A stretch of 64,000 bases of DNA from Clostridia bacterium (GTDB lineage: Bacteria > Bacillota > Clostridia > Oscillospirales > Acutalibacteraceae): positions 1 through 64,000 of the forward strand of contig JAFPUM010000014.1 in NCBI GenBank assembly GCA_017395425.1, written 5' to 3'. A program made the position numbers and the translations under genes. The notes beneath the pieces are model-generated. The model saw only the letters and a program-made list of their open reading frames with translations, was not told where the DNA came from and did no database searches. Within the stretch, counting starts at the first letter, position 1. The number at the start of each line of letters is the position of its first letter. Below, one piece after another: positions 43,956 through 51,661 of this stretch.

Positions 43956-44996
43956 ATGGAATTAGGAAAGAAAATCAGACAGCTTCGCTTCAAAGCGGGA
44001 CTGACGCAGGAACAGCTCGCGGAACGGATGGGTATCGGCGCGCAATCGGTATCCAAATGGGAAAACGCGGTGTCCATGCCGGATATCGCTTCGCTTCCTC
44101 TGCTGGCGGAGATATTCGGGGTCAGCATTGACGATTTGTTTGACTTATCGACGGAGCAGCGGTTCAACCGGATCGAAAACCGCATGGACGCGGAGGAGGA
44201 ACTGCCGCCCGACGTCTTCCGGGAATACGAGGATTATCTGAAATCGCAGCTTTCCGGTGAGACGGAATCCTACAAAAAACGCGCCACGGAGCTGATTGCC
44301 TATCTTTACTGGCACCGCATGAATGCCAACGCGCAGAAGGTGCGCCGTTATGCCAAGGACGCGATACGTCTGTCGCCGGGGGAGAAGGGATGCCAGTGGA
44401 TGCTCAACATGGCGGAGAATCACTTCATCTGGGACTGGAATCTGTCCAACCATTCCAAAGCCATTGCGTTTTATCGTGAGCTTGTGGAGGCAAATCCGGA
44501 AAGCACGCTGCCCTATGCCTATCTGCTGGACAACCTGATTGCTGACCACCGCGCCGACGAAGCGGAGCAGGTTCTCGACAGACTGTGCGGGCTGGAAGGC
44601 GCCAATCCCATCACCACGCGGGTCTACCGTGCCTATATCGCGCTTGCCCGGTTTGATGAACCGACTGCCGATGCGATCCTGGATGAGTTGATCACAAACC
44701 ATCCCGATGACTCCATCTGTCTGTTCGAGGCGGCGCAGTATCACGCGATGAAATGCGACTATTCCGAAGCTATTGCGCTTTACGAGCGTTCCTTTGAGAA
44801 CGAAAAACGCAGACCGAGGTTTCAGGACGAGCTGCATGGAATCGCCGAGATCTATGAGATCATGGGAGATTATCGGAATGCCGCGGCAACTTACGACAGA
44901 ATCATCGCGCTCCTGCGCGACGAATGGGGCATGACCGAAGAAACCACCCTCAAAATCGCAGAGAAGGAAAAAGCGCGTCTGCTAGGGAAACGCTGA
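43956..44996 (+). CDS. XRE-family regulator with TPR-like C-terminus; 3' end altered by a miniature element
   Basis: The product has 346 residues from ATG 43956 after GGGAGGATG. Helix-turn-helix at residues 5-60 (LGKKIRQLRFKAGLTQEQLA, SVSKWENAVSMPD), then about 270 helical residues in pairs resembling tetratricopeptide repeats (AKDAIRLSPGEKGCQWMLNM, DEAEQVLDRLCG, EAIALYERSFENE). This plan is shared with peptide- or protein-sensing regulators. The stop codon (44994-44996) lies inside the left end of a miniature element inserted at CTAG; without it the frame would read ...ARLLEKAQ and stop at 45193. Only the last three residues differ, so function is probably intact. Confidence 0.88.
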   Translation: MELGKKIRQLRFKAGLTQEQLAERMGIGAQSVSKWENAVSMPDIASLPLLAEIFGVSIDDLFDLSTEQRFNRIENRMDAEEELPPDVFREYEDYLKSQLSGETESYKKRATELIAYLYWHRMNANAQKVRRYAKDAIRLSPGEKGCQWMLNMAENHFIWDWNLSNHSKAIAFYRELVEANPESTLPYAYLLDNLIADHRADEAEQVLDRLCGLEGANPITTRVYRAYIALARFDEPTADAILDELITNHPDDSICLFEAAQYHAMKCDYSEAIALYERSFENEKRRPRFQDELHGIAEIYEIMGDYRNAAATYDRIIALLRDEWGMTEETTLKIAEKEKARLLGKR

Positions 44997-45175
44997 TTAA
45001 GGAACGATGCAGAAATAATTAATACATTTCACTTGCTGAAACACGCAAGCAACCTGTATTTTTAAGCAGAAAATGACTGACTAAATTCTGCATAGTTCCT
45101 AAGTCGATTCTCGCACCGCTCAAAGACGTATCCTCGCGGCGCGGAATCGACGGCAAGCCTTTAATCAGCGTATCC
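44986..45175. mobile_element. 190-bp miniature element inserted at CTAG, containing copy B
   Basis: Terminal inverted repeats GGAAACGCTGATTAA and TTAATCAGCGTATCC (14 of 15) are flanked by CTAG on both sides (44982-44985 and 45176-45179), which looks like a target duplication. Positions 45000-45100 are the 101-bp unit (copy B). The rest holds a GTCGATTC/GAATCGAC hairpin. It is non-coding, so any transposase must act in trans. Palindromic CTAG targets are known for IS630-type elements, but the family here is not established. It fills most of the 352-nt gap before the next gene. Confidence 0.8.
45000..45100 (+). repeat. 101-bp unit, copy B (inverted relative to copy A)
   Basis: Identical to the reverse complement of 42689-42789 except at two positions near one end. 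It lies next to the left terminal repeat of the 190-bp element, so it is either part of that element or nested in it. Confidence 0.85.
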
Positions 45176-45203
45176 CTAGAAAAGGCGCAGTAATTATGTT
45201 TCA

Positions 45204-45245
45204 AACGGGCATGATGAGCAAAATGCTTGCCATGCCCGTTTTTAT
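45204..45245 (+). terminator. Terminator of the interrupted XRE gene
   Basis: AACGGGCATG pairs with CATGCCCGTT, with an inner GCA/TGC pair, followed by a T-run to 45243. It lies ten bases after the reconstructed original stop at 45191-45193. Confidence 0.85.
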
Positions 45246-45289
45246 ACTGTCGGTATATAAAATAATCTACGATTAGTATGGATAGTGTG

Positions 45290-45325
45290 TTCACTTTCCT
45301 GACGGATATGGTATAATGGTACCAT
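45290..45325 (+). promoter_or_regulatory. Extended -10 promoter with palindrome, XRE-ABC pair
   Basis: TTCACT, a 16-bp spacer, TATAAT preceded by TG (extended -10). ATGGTA (45308-45313) and TACCAT (45320-45325) form an inverted repeat over the -10 and +1, a candidate operator. Confidence 0.7.
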
Positions 45326-45348
45326 AAAAGCAGGGAGGGAAAGACAGC

Positions 45349-46425
45349 ATGAACCTGAAACTCGCGGAGAATATTCGTTCATTCCGGAAGGAGAGGGGAC
45401 TGACGCAGGAGCAGCTAGCCGAGGTGCTGGGCGTGACGACCGGCGCGGTGCACAAATGGGAGGCAAGGCTTTCGGTGCCTGATCTGGAACTGATTGTGGA
45501 AATGGCGGACTTCTTCGACACCTCTGTGGATGTGCTGCTTGGCTACGAAATGAAGGACAACCGCCTTGACGCGACTGTGCAGCGACTCCGGGAGTATCGC
45601 CGGAACAAGAACCGGGAAGGGCTTTCCGAGGCGGAAAAGGCGCTGAAGAAATATCCTCATTCCTTTAAGATCGTGCATGAATGCGCCACTCTGTACGGCG
45701 GTTTCGGGCTTGAAAGCGGGAACCGGGCGTACCTTCTACGGGCGTTGGAGCTGACGGAACAGAGCCTTCCGCTGCTCGGGCAGAATGCCGATCCGGAAAT
45801 CAGCGAGCAGACGCTCTATGGGAAGATGGCGCAAATCTATATAGGACTGGACGAAACCGACAAAGCTGTCGAACTGTGGAAAGCCCATAACGCGGGTGGT
45901 GTTTATAGCCACAAGATCGGGCAGATTCTCGCCATGCGGGACCGCGGGGAAGAAGCCGCGCCCTTTCTGTCGGAAGCCATGGCGCATATTGTCGGGGAAG
46001 TGATCTATACGGTCACCGGATACATGAATGTCTACGCCAACCGGGGCGACTTTTCTTCCTGTCAGGCTGTCCTGCGCTTCGGGCTTGATTGCTTTTCCGG
46101 ACTGCGGAAGGGAAACAAGCCGAACTACCTCGACAAAGTGAGCTGCGCGTTGCTCACCTGCCTTGCCTGGTCGCAGTGCATGACAGGGCAGCAGACGGAA
46201 GCGCGCGCTTCCTTGAAAAAAGCCAAGGCGCTTGCGGCATTCTTCGACAACGCGCCCAGCTATGACGAGAGCGACATCCTCTTTATCGGACGCATTGAAG
46301 GCGCCAGCATTCACGACGACATCGGCGCGACCGCCGCGGATGTGATTCAGAATTTAATGGACGAATTTCAGAACCGGGAGCTGACCGCTCTCTGGGAATC
46401 CATTTCCGAGGAGGAACAAGAATGA
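45349..46425 (+). CDS. XRE-family regulator with TPR-like domain, coupled to an ABC exporter
   Basis: The product has 358 residues. Helix-turn-helix at about 7-62 (LAENIRSFRKERGLTQEQLA, GAVHKWEARLSVPD), then helical repeats to the end (EAEKALKKYPHSFKIVHECA, AYLLRALELTEQSLPLLGQN, DKAVELWKAHNAGG). GGGAGG lies upstream of the ATG. It overlaps the ABC gene by four bases (ATGA). Many clostridia have this XRE-TPR plus ABC pair, with the regulator sensing a compound or peptide exported by the transporter; that role is inference. No precursor-peptide gene is visible nearby. Confidence 0.88.
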   Translation: MNLKLAENIRSFRKERGLTQEQLAEVLGVTTGAVHKWEARLSVPDLELIVEMADFFDTSVDVLLGYEMKDNRLDATVQRLREYRRNKNREGLSEAEKALKKYPHSFKIVHECATLYGGFGLESGNRAYLLRALELTEQSLPLLGQNADPEISEQTLYGKMAQIYIGLDETDKAVELWKAHNAGGVYSHKIGQILAMRDRGEEAAPFLSEAMAHIVGEVIYTVTGYMNVYANRGDFSSCQAVLRFGLDCFSGLRKGNKPNYLDKVSCALLTCLAWSQCMTGQQTEARASLKKAKALAAFFDNAPSYDESDILFIGRIEGASIHDDIGATAADVIQNLMDEFQNRELTALWESISEEEQE

Positions 46426-48191
46426 ACAGGAAAACAGACCAAGAGATTCAAACCAACGGACAGGCATTGACCAAACAAGAACTGAAAAAACTGCGCGGTC
46501 AGTTCAAGCACACCCTGTTTCTCAAAAATCATTTCAACCTGTTTATGACATTGGTTGCGGCAGTGTTGTGTTCCGTTTCAGCCATCGTGAGTTCGTGGCT
46601 GCTGAAAGAAGTCCTGGATCTGACCGCGGGGAACAGCCGCTTCGATCTGTACACGCTTCTGATCATTGCCGACTGCTGCGGATTGCTGCTGCTGCTGGGT
46701 GGGGTGATTGACTACTGCTTCCTTTCAAGATTCCGTGCCAAAGCGATGAAGCAGTACCGCGCCTTTGTCTTCGACAAAATACTGCAAAAGGGCATTCAGG
46801 CTTTTTCCAAAGAGAATACGTCCCTCTATATTTCCGCTCTTTCCAACGATGTCAACACCATCGAGCAGGAGTATCTCAAGCCGCTGCAAACCAATATCGA
46901 GGCGGGCATTTCTTTTGCGGGCGCACTCGCGCTCATGCTATGGTACAGCCCCCTGCTGACGCTCATCTCAATTGGCTTTTCGCTGCTGCCGATCATTTTT
47001 TCGGTGATATTCGGCAACATGGCGGCGATGGCGGAGAAAAACGTTTCCGATCAGAAGGAACGCTATACCGGCGTGCAGAAGGATGCTCTCACGGGCTTTA
47101 AGGTAATCAAGAGCTTCAAGGCGGAAAACAGTATTTCAAAGCTGCATGAGCAGAAAAATCAAGACGTGGCACAGGCTTCCCGAAAGCGGGTGAAGGCGTC
47201 GGTGCTTGTCACGTATTCCTCGATGCTTTCCTCTGTGGTGGTGCAGTTCGGCGTATTCTTTGTGGCAGCGGCGTTCGCGCTTGCCGGCAAGGGCATCACG
47301 GTCGGTACGGTTCTGATCTTCGTACAGCTCATGAACTATCTGTTAAGCCCCATCCAGCTGTTCCCCAATTTCTTTGCGGGCAGACAGTCGGCGCTGCGGC
47401 TGATGGAAAAGCTGGCGGTCGCGCTGCATCAGAATATTCCCGACGAGGGCGAGCCTATCGCGCCGCAGCTCACGGAGGGCATTTCCCTTCGCAACCTCGA
47501 TTTTGCCTATGAAGAAAACAAGCCGGTGCTGAATGGGATTGGCATGGAAATCAGCGCAGGCGGCTGCTACGCGCTGGTAGGCGGTTCGGGAAGCGGCAAA
47601 TCCACTATCCTCAACCTCCTCATGGCAGGTTCCCGTGATTACAGCGGAGAAATCCTCTATGACGGCAAGGAACTGAAAACCGTCTCGCCCAGTTCGCTTT
47701 ATGATCTCGTTTCCATCATACAGCAAAATGTCTTTGTCTTCAACAGCACCATCCGCGACAACATCACGATGTTCTCCCCGTTTCCGGGTGAAGAGGTTGA
47801 GCGGGCGGTACAGATGTCGGGTCTCAAAAAACTCATCGAGGAAAAGGGCGAGGACTATCTCTGCGGAGAAAACGGTTCGGGACTTTCCGGCGGCGAGCGT
47901 CAGAGAATCTCCATCGCGCGGGCACTTCTGCGGAACACTCCCGTGCTGCTGATTGACGAAGCCACCGCGTCGCTTGACAACGAAACGTCGTTTGAAGTGC
48001 TGGACGCGATTCTGAAACTGGACGGCTACACCCGTGTGATTGTCACCCATGATCTCGACGAGAACATTCTGCGCCGCTGCACCGGTATTTTCACGCTGAA
48101 AAAAGGCGAGCTTTCTGAACAGGGAACCTTTGACGAACTGATGAATCAAAAGGGCTATTTCTACTCGCTCTTCAATGTGTCGCAAAAGTAA
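46422..48191 (+). CDS. ABC transporter, fused permease and ATPase (exporter type)
   Basis: The 589-residue half-transporter has six membrane helices in residues about 35-320, then an ATPase domain with Walker A VGGSGSGKSTIL near 388, the Q-loop, ABC signature LSGGERQRISIARALL and Walker B VLLIDEATASLD, plus the H-loop VTHD. It probably works as a homodimer exporting a lipid, drug or peptide. There is no N-terminal C39 peptidase domain, so it does not itself process leader peptides. Translationally coupled to the upstream regulator. Confidence 0.93.
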   Translation: MNRKTDQEIQTNGQALTKQELKKLRGQFKHTLFLKNHFNLFMTLVAAVLCSVSAIVSSWLLKEVLDLTAGNSRFDLYTLLIIADCCGLLLLLGGVIDYCFLSRFRAKAMKQYRAFVFDKILQKGIQAFSKENTSLYISALSNDVNTIEQEYLKPLQTNIEAGISFAGALALMLWYSPLLTLISIGFSLLPIIFSVIFGNMAAMAEKNVSDQKERYTGVQKDALTGFKVIKSFKAENSISKLHEQKNQDVAQASRKRVKASVLVTYSSMLSSVVVQFGVFFVAAAFALAGKGITVGTVLIFVQLMNYLLSPIQLFPNFFAGRQSALRLMEKLAVALHQNIPDEGEPIAPQLTEGISLRNLDFAYEENKPVLNGIGMEISAGGCYALVGGSGSGKSTILNLLMAGSRDYSGEILYDGKELKTVSPSSLYDLVSIIQQNVFVFNSTIRDNITMFSPFPGEEVERAVQMSGLKKLIEEKGEDYLCGENGSGLSGGERQRISIARALLRNTPVLLIDEATASLDNETSFEVLDAILKLDGYTRVIVTHDLDENILRRCTGIFTLKKGELSEQGTFDELMNQKGYFYSLFNVSQK

Positions 48192-48221
48192 TAATCCGCA
48201 ACAGCAGACGGACGCTTTTAT

Positions 48222-48277
48222 CATCCACAAACCTCTTTTCTACCGGATACGGCAGGATAGGTTTGTGGATGCTTTTT
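48222..48277 (+). terminator. Terminator of the ABC transporter gene
   Basis: CATCCACAAACCT pairs with AGGTTTGTGGATG (13 bp, perfect), then CTTTTT. Confidence 0.92.
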
Positions 48278-48285
48278 CATGAAGG

Positions 48286-48314
48286 TTGAAATATTCATTT
48301 GCGGCAGGTATAAT
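48286..48314 (+). promoter_or_regulatory. Promoter of the DUF523 gene
   Basis: TTGAAA, a 17-bp spacer, then TATAAT. Confidence 0.75.
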
Positions 48315-48354
48315 GGGAAATGATCCAAAAGCAACTATTTGAGGAGGAATCACA

Positions 48355-48801
48355 ATGACCATCCTAGTGAGCGCCTGTCTGCTGGGGCAGAAATGCAAAT
48401 ACAACGGCGGCGACAATTTCAGCAAAACCGTCGCGGCTTTTACAGCGGGACATACGGTGATACCGGTCTGTCCGGAAGTGGCGGGCGGACTGACCATTCC
48501 GCGTCTTCCCTGCGAAATCGTGGGCGGCGAGGTCATCAATACAGCCGGGGAGAGCAAGGACAGGGAATTCCGACAAGGGGCGGAAATCTGTCTGGCGCTT
48601 GCCAAAGAAGCACAAATCGACATGGCAATCCTTCAATCCAGAAGTCCGTCGTGCGGCGTCAGGCAGATTTATGACGGCACCTTTTCCGGCAGACTGATCG
48701 AGGGGTCGGGCGTATTCGCGTCGCTGCTCCGGGAGAACGGATTCCGGGTAGTCGATGTGGAAGAGCTGGAGGCAGCAGAAAAAGAAAAAAACATCGGCTG
48801 A
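48355..48801 (+). CDS. DUF523 family protein
   Basis: The 148-residue protein has the family pattern SACLLGQKCKYNGGDN at residues 6-21, PVCPEVAGGLTIPRLPCEI near 38, and SRSPSCG near 98. These conserved cysteines and asparagines suggest metal or substrate binding; the biochemical role is not established. Its last bases overlap the terminator of the convergent regulator gene. AGGAGG precedes the start. Confidence 0.92.
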   Translation: MTILVSACLLGQKCKYNGGDNFSKTVAAFTAGHTVIPVCPEVAGGLTIPRLPCEIVGGEVINTAGESKDREFRQGAEICLALAKEAQIDMAILQSRSPSCGVRQIYDGTFSGRLIEGSGVFASLLRENGFRVVDVEELEAAEKEKNIG

Positions 48802-48828
48802 CGCGTTGAGGGTACGATCAACCGATGT
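48784..48828 (-). terminator. Terminator of the minus-strand XRE gene
   Basis: ACATCGG with CCGATGT; on the reverse strand the stem is followed by a run of seven T. It overlaps the last codons of the DUF523 gene. Confidence 0.75.
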
Positions 48829-48844
48829 GTAAATACAGGATGTA

Positions 48845-49555
48845 TTATTTTTTTTCGTCAAAGTTCATGGCGTTCTCCGCGCTGCGGACGAGGCTCATGA
48901 GGGAGGACGCAAAGAGAGGATAGTCGCGGTTGAGGGATTCAAAGGAGACACGCAGCGGCTCCGCGTCCTTGAGAGGCTTCATGCCGCCGACGGCACTGCC
49001 GCTGCTGAGGGCGCTGATGTTGGCTTCCAGCACTGCCAGCGACGCATCGGAATAGCCCTGAAAACAAAGGGGCGAAACCGAGAAAAAGCTGGCGGGGTTT
49101 TCATGATTGGCCTGATAGAGCAGCCGGAACATCTTATAGACCGATACCATCTGATACAGAGCCATCTGGTTGGTCAGGTCGGTGCAATTGGTCTTCTGGA
49201 GCAGGTCGAAGAGAATGTTGAGGGAGTTGGCGATCAGCTTTTTGTGAAGAATCGGAAGAGTGGAGCCTTTGTACTGATTGTCCATCGCGTCTTCCGGTTC
49301 GGGGATATCGCTGACCGTGAGGCGTGCGCCGTTGCGTTCGGAAGTACGTCCCAGCAGGTAGTCGCAGGAAACGTCATAGAAATCCGCGATTCTGATCAGA
49401 AAGTCCAATCCGCATTCCCGTGCCCCCCGTTCATAATGGGAGAGCAGCGCCTGAGAGATATCCAGCGCGTCGGCTGCTTCTTTTTGTGTCAGTTTGCGCT
49501 CGTTTCTGAGCAGGGTGATAATTCTCGGAAAACTGTCGTTCAAAGCAAATTTCAC
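48845..49555 (-). CDS. XRE-family transcriptional regulator
   Basis: The product has 236 residues. Helix-turn-helix at residues about 9-65 (FPRIITLLRNERKLTQKEAADAL, QALLSHYERGARECGL, SCDYLLGRTS). A helical C-terminal part (about 100-236) is without recognisable ligand motifs. A near-palindrome TTATGATATCACAA lies 14-27 bases upstream of the start and may be its operator. It is divergent from the phosphatase gene at 49780. Confidence 0.88.
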   Translation of the reverse strand: MKFALNDSFPRIITLLRNERKLTQKEAADALDISQALLSHYERGARECGLDFLIRIADFYDVSCDYLLGRTSERNGARLTVSDIPEPEDAMDNQYKGSTLPILHKKLIANSLNILFDLLQKTNCTDLTNQMALYQMVSVYKMFRLLYQANHENPASFFSVSPLCFQGYSDASLAVLEANISALSSGSAVGGMKPLKDAEPLRVSFESLNRDYPLFASSLMSLVRSAENAMNFDEKK

Positions 49556-49629
49556 CTCGATGACTGGGTTATGATATCACAATAAAAAAAGAAAGAACAG
49601 AACCATGGAAAGATACGCAAGAAAAACAC

Positions 49630-49658
49630 TTGATTATGGTCAGGAAAAACGCTATAAT
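49630..49658 (+). promoter_or_regulatory. Promoter of the histidine-phosphatase gene
   Basis: TTGATT, a 17-bp spacer, then TATAAT. An imperfect inverted repeat (AGATAG ... CTATCT) follows in the 120-nt leader. Confidence 0.75.
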
Positions 49659-49779
49659 AGATAGCGACGGAAGAAAAACAAACCTTCCCTATCTTGACGC
49701 GGAATACCATTAATGATAGCATAAACCGCTTGTTATTTCAAGTGAAAATCATAACAATTAGTCATTCGGAGGCAGTTTT

Positions 49780-50475
49780 ATGAAAACTTACCAAATCCAT
49801 TTTATCCGGCACGGAATAACTGACGGAAATGTCAACGGTCAGTACATTGGCAGTAAAGATTTGCCGCTGAATGACATTGGTGTGACGGAAATTCAAAAGC
49901 TCGACGCGGCATATGTATATCCGGGAGCGGCGGCGTATTTTACCAGTCCGATGCAGCGCTGCAAGCAGACGCTTTCCATCATTTATCCGCAGGCGCATCC
50001 GCTGGAAATCGACGCGTTCCGGGAGTGCGATTTCGGCGAATTTGAGGGATTAACCGCCGATGATCTGAAGGATAATCAGGATTTTGCCGAGTGGCTGGCG
50101 GCGGACGGTATGACGGCGCCGCCGGCGGGAGAATCGGGTGCCGACTTCGGTCGCCGGGTCTGTCAGGCGTTTGAAAAGGTGGTGGAAGCCATGATGAAAA
50201 CGGGTATTCCGTCGGTGGTGATCGTGGCGCACGGCGGCGTGATTTCCACCGTACTCGCCCAGTACGGACTGCCCGAAGCGGGTATGGCGGAATGGACGAT
50301 GGCGCCGGGCTGCGGTTATTCGATTCGCGTCCACCCACAGATCTGGACAGCCGCCCGCAAGGTGGAGGTTTATCAGACCCTTCCGCTGCCGAGGGAAGAC
50401 GATGAAGACGACGCATATGACCGGGAATATTTTATTGCCGACGCGCCGGAGACCGAATCCGAACCGCTTTCATAA
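49780..50475 (+). CDS. Histidine phosphatase family protein (phosphoglycerate-mutase-like)
   Basis: The 231-residue protein has the catalytic RHG motif in IHFIRHGITDGNVNGQY (His at residue 11), FTSPMQRCKQT, FGEFEGL and a second His in VIVAHGGVIS near 150. These are the hallmarks of cobalamin- and PhoE-like phosphatases. The C-terminus (about 200-231) is a Glu/Asp-rich extension of unknown use. GGAGG is placed before the start. Substrate unknown. Confidence 0.9.
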   Translation: MKTYQIHFIRHGITDGNVNGQYIGSKDLPLNDIGVTEIQKLDAAYVYPGAAAYFTSPMQRCKQTLSIIYPQAHPLEIDAFRECDFGEFEGLTADDLKDNQDFAEWLAADGMTAPPAGESGADFGRRVCQAFEKVVEAMMKTGIPSVVIVAHGGVISTVLAQYGLPEAGMAEWTMAPGCGYSIRVHPQIWTAARKVEVYQTLPLPREDDEDDAYDREYFIADAPETESEPLS

Positions 50476-50493
50476 CCGGAACAGCAGTCGCCA

Positions 50494-50534
50494 ACAAAAA
50501 AAGCCGCCCGAAGCGAAGACGTTCGCAACGGGCG
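50494..50534 (-). terminator. Terminator of the HPr-like gene
   Basis: CGCCCG with CGGGCG and inner GCGAA with TTCGC, followed on the reverse strand by TTTTTTTG. Confidence 0.8.
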
Positions 50535-50562
50535 ACCATACGGGGCGTGGCAGCTCTTTGGT

Positions 50563-50796
50563 TCAGACAAGAAACTTCTCAATCTGCGTAAGGTATTCCT
50601 GCGCTTCTGCTTCAGTGGCGTGAATGCCGAGCGTGACTTCACTGCCCAGATCCAGCCCGAATACCGAGAGAATCGACTTCGCGTCCGCCACATAACGTCC
50701 CGCGATGAGGTCGATATCAAAAGGCTGCCTGGTGGTGAGATTGACAAATTCTTTAATTTCATTGACAGCATTAAACTGAATTTTTTTCTCAAACAT
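50563..50796 (-). CDS. HPr-like protein lacking the phosphocarrier histidine
   Basis: The product has 77 residues from ATG (complement of 50794-50796), eight bases after AAGGAG. The second half matches HPr well: DAKSILSVFGLDLGSEVTLGIHATEAEAQEYL, with the serine corresponding to HPr Ser46, the site of HPr kinase. The segment that should hold GIHARPA reads FNAVNEIKEFVNLT, without His15. It therefore cannot carry PTS phosphate. By analogy with Crh of Bacillus it may serve only in catabolite regulation through seryl phosphorylation; that is inference. It has its own consensus promoter. Confidence 0.88.
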   Translation of the reverse strand: MFEKKIQFNAVNEIKEFVNLTTRQPFDIDLIAGRYVADAKSILSVFGLDLGSEVTLGIHATEAEAQEYLTQIEKFLV

Positions 50797-50869
50797 AAAG
50801 ATGACTCCTTCCAAGAATCACAGATCAAAACGGAAGTTGCTTGCATCCGGTTCCCCAACCGGCAGCAAT

Positions 50870-50898
50870 AGTATAAAACATCGTTAATGTTTTGTCAA
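50870..50898 (-). promoter_or_regulatory. Promoter of the HPr-like gene
   Basis: Reverse strand: TTGACA (50893-50898), a 17-bp spacer, then TATACT (50870-50875). Confidence 0.8.
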
Positions 50899-51013
50899 TG
50901 TGCAGAATCACAGACAAATTGCCCACGGCAGGCGGAGAATCTGGGGACAGTGCAGACGTTCGACCCATCGTACAAGCATTCGACAGTATACGACAAGGAG
51001 GTTTTTTCACAAA

Positions 51014-51502
51014 ATGGAACGGCGGGACAAAATCAATTATTATCTCGATCTGGCAGAAATGGTGTCGCAGCGGGGAACCTGTCTGCGCCGCCGGTATGGC
51101 GCGGTCATCGTCAAGAATGACGAGGTGATTTCCACGGGTTATGTGGGAGCGCCGCGGGGAAGAATCAACTGTACCGACCTGGGACGGTGTATCCGGGAGG
51201 AACTGCGCATTCCGCGCGGAGAACGGTATGAACTCTGCCGCAGCGTACACGCGGAACAGAACGCCATTATCAGTGCTTCCCGCAACGAAATGATCGGCAG
51301 CTCCCTCTTTCTGGTGGGGCAGGATGTGAAGACCGGAGAATATGTGAAAAACGGCAACTGCTGTTCGATGTGCAAGCGCATGATTATCAATGCAGGTATT
51401 GCGTATGTGTATATCCGCGACGATGAGGATGAATTCCGTAAGATTGACGTGCAGGAATGGGTGAATCAGGACGAATCCATAGAAGGCGTTTTGGGGTATT
51501 GA
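51014..51502 (+). CDS. dCMP/cytidine deaminase family protein
   Basis: The product has 162 residues from ATG 51014 after AAGGAGG. Zinc-binding deaminase motifs: CRSVHAEQNAI (the HAE triad, near 75-85) and CSMCKRMIINAG (CxxC, near 117-128). RGTCLRRRYGAVIVKND at the N-terminus and GAPRGRINC resemble ComEB-type dCMP deaminases, which make dUMP for thymidylate synthesis. The upstream frame extends without a ribosome site and is not used. Confidence 0.92.
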   Translation: MERRDKINYYLDLAEMVSQRGTCLRRRYGAVIVKNDEVISTGYVGAPRGRINCTDLGRCIREELRIPRGERYELCRSVHAEQNAIISASRNEMIGSSLFLVGQDVKTGEYVKNGNCCSMCKRMIINAGIAYVYIRDDEDEFRKIDVQEWVNQDESIEGVLGY

Positions 51503-51526
51503 ATGCCTGATTTTTACGAAACACGC

Positions 51527-51555
51527 TTGACAAATGAAAAAAATCGGGGTATAAT
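51527..51555 (+). promoter_or_regulatory. Consensus promoter of the P-type ATPase gene
   Basis: TTGACA, a 17-bp spacer, then TATAAT, both perfect, with a leader of about 100 nt before the start at 51662. Confidence 0.88.
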
Positions 51556-51661
51556 GGCAATATATAAACGTCATATGCCAGCATGAAAAGTTCATATGAA
51601 CCTTAATAACTGACAAATGATTTTTATAGAAATATTGATTCAGGTATCAGGAGGTATCTTA

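Noticed and set aside
44986-45175. Complete insertion sequence
   Set aside because: Only 190 bp with no transposase frame, so it is a miniature non-autonomous element.
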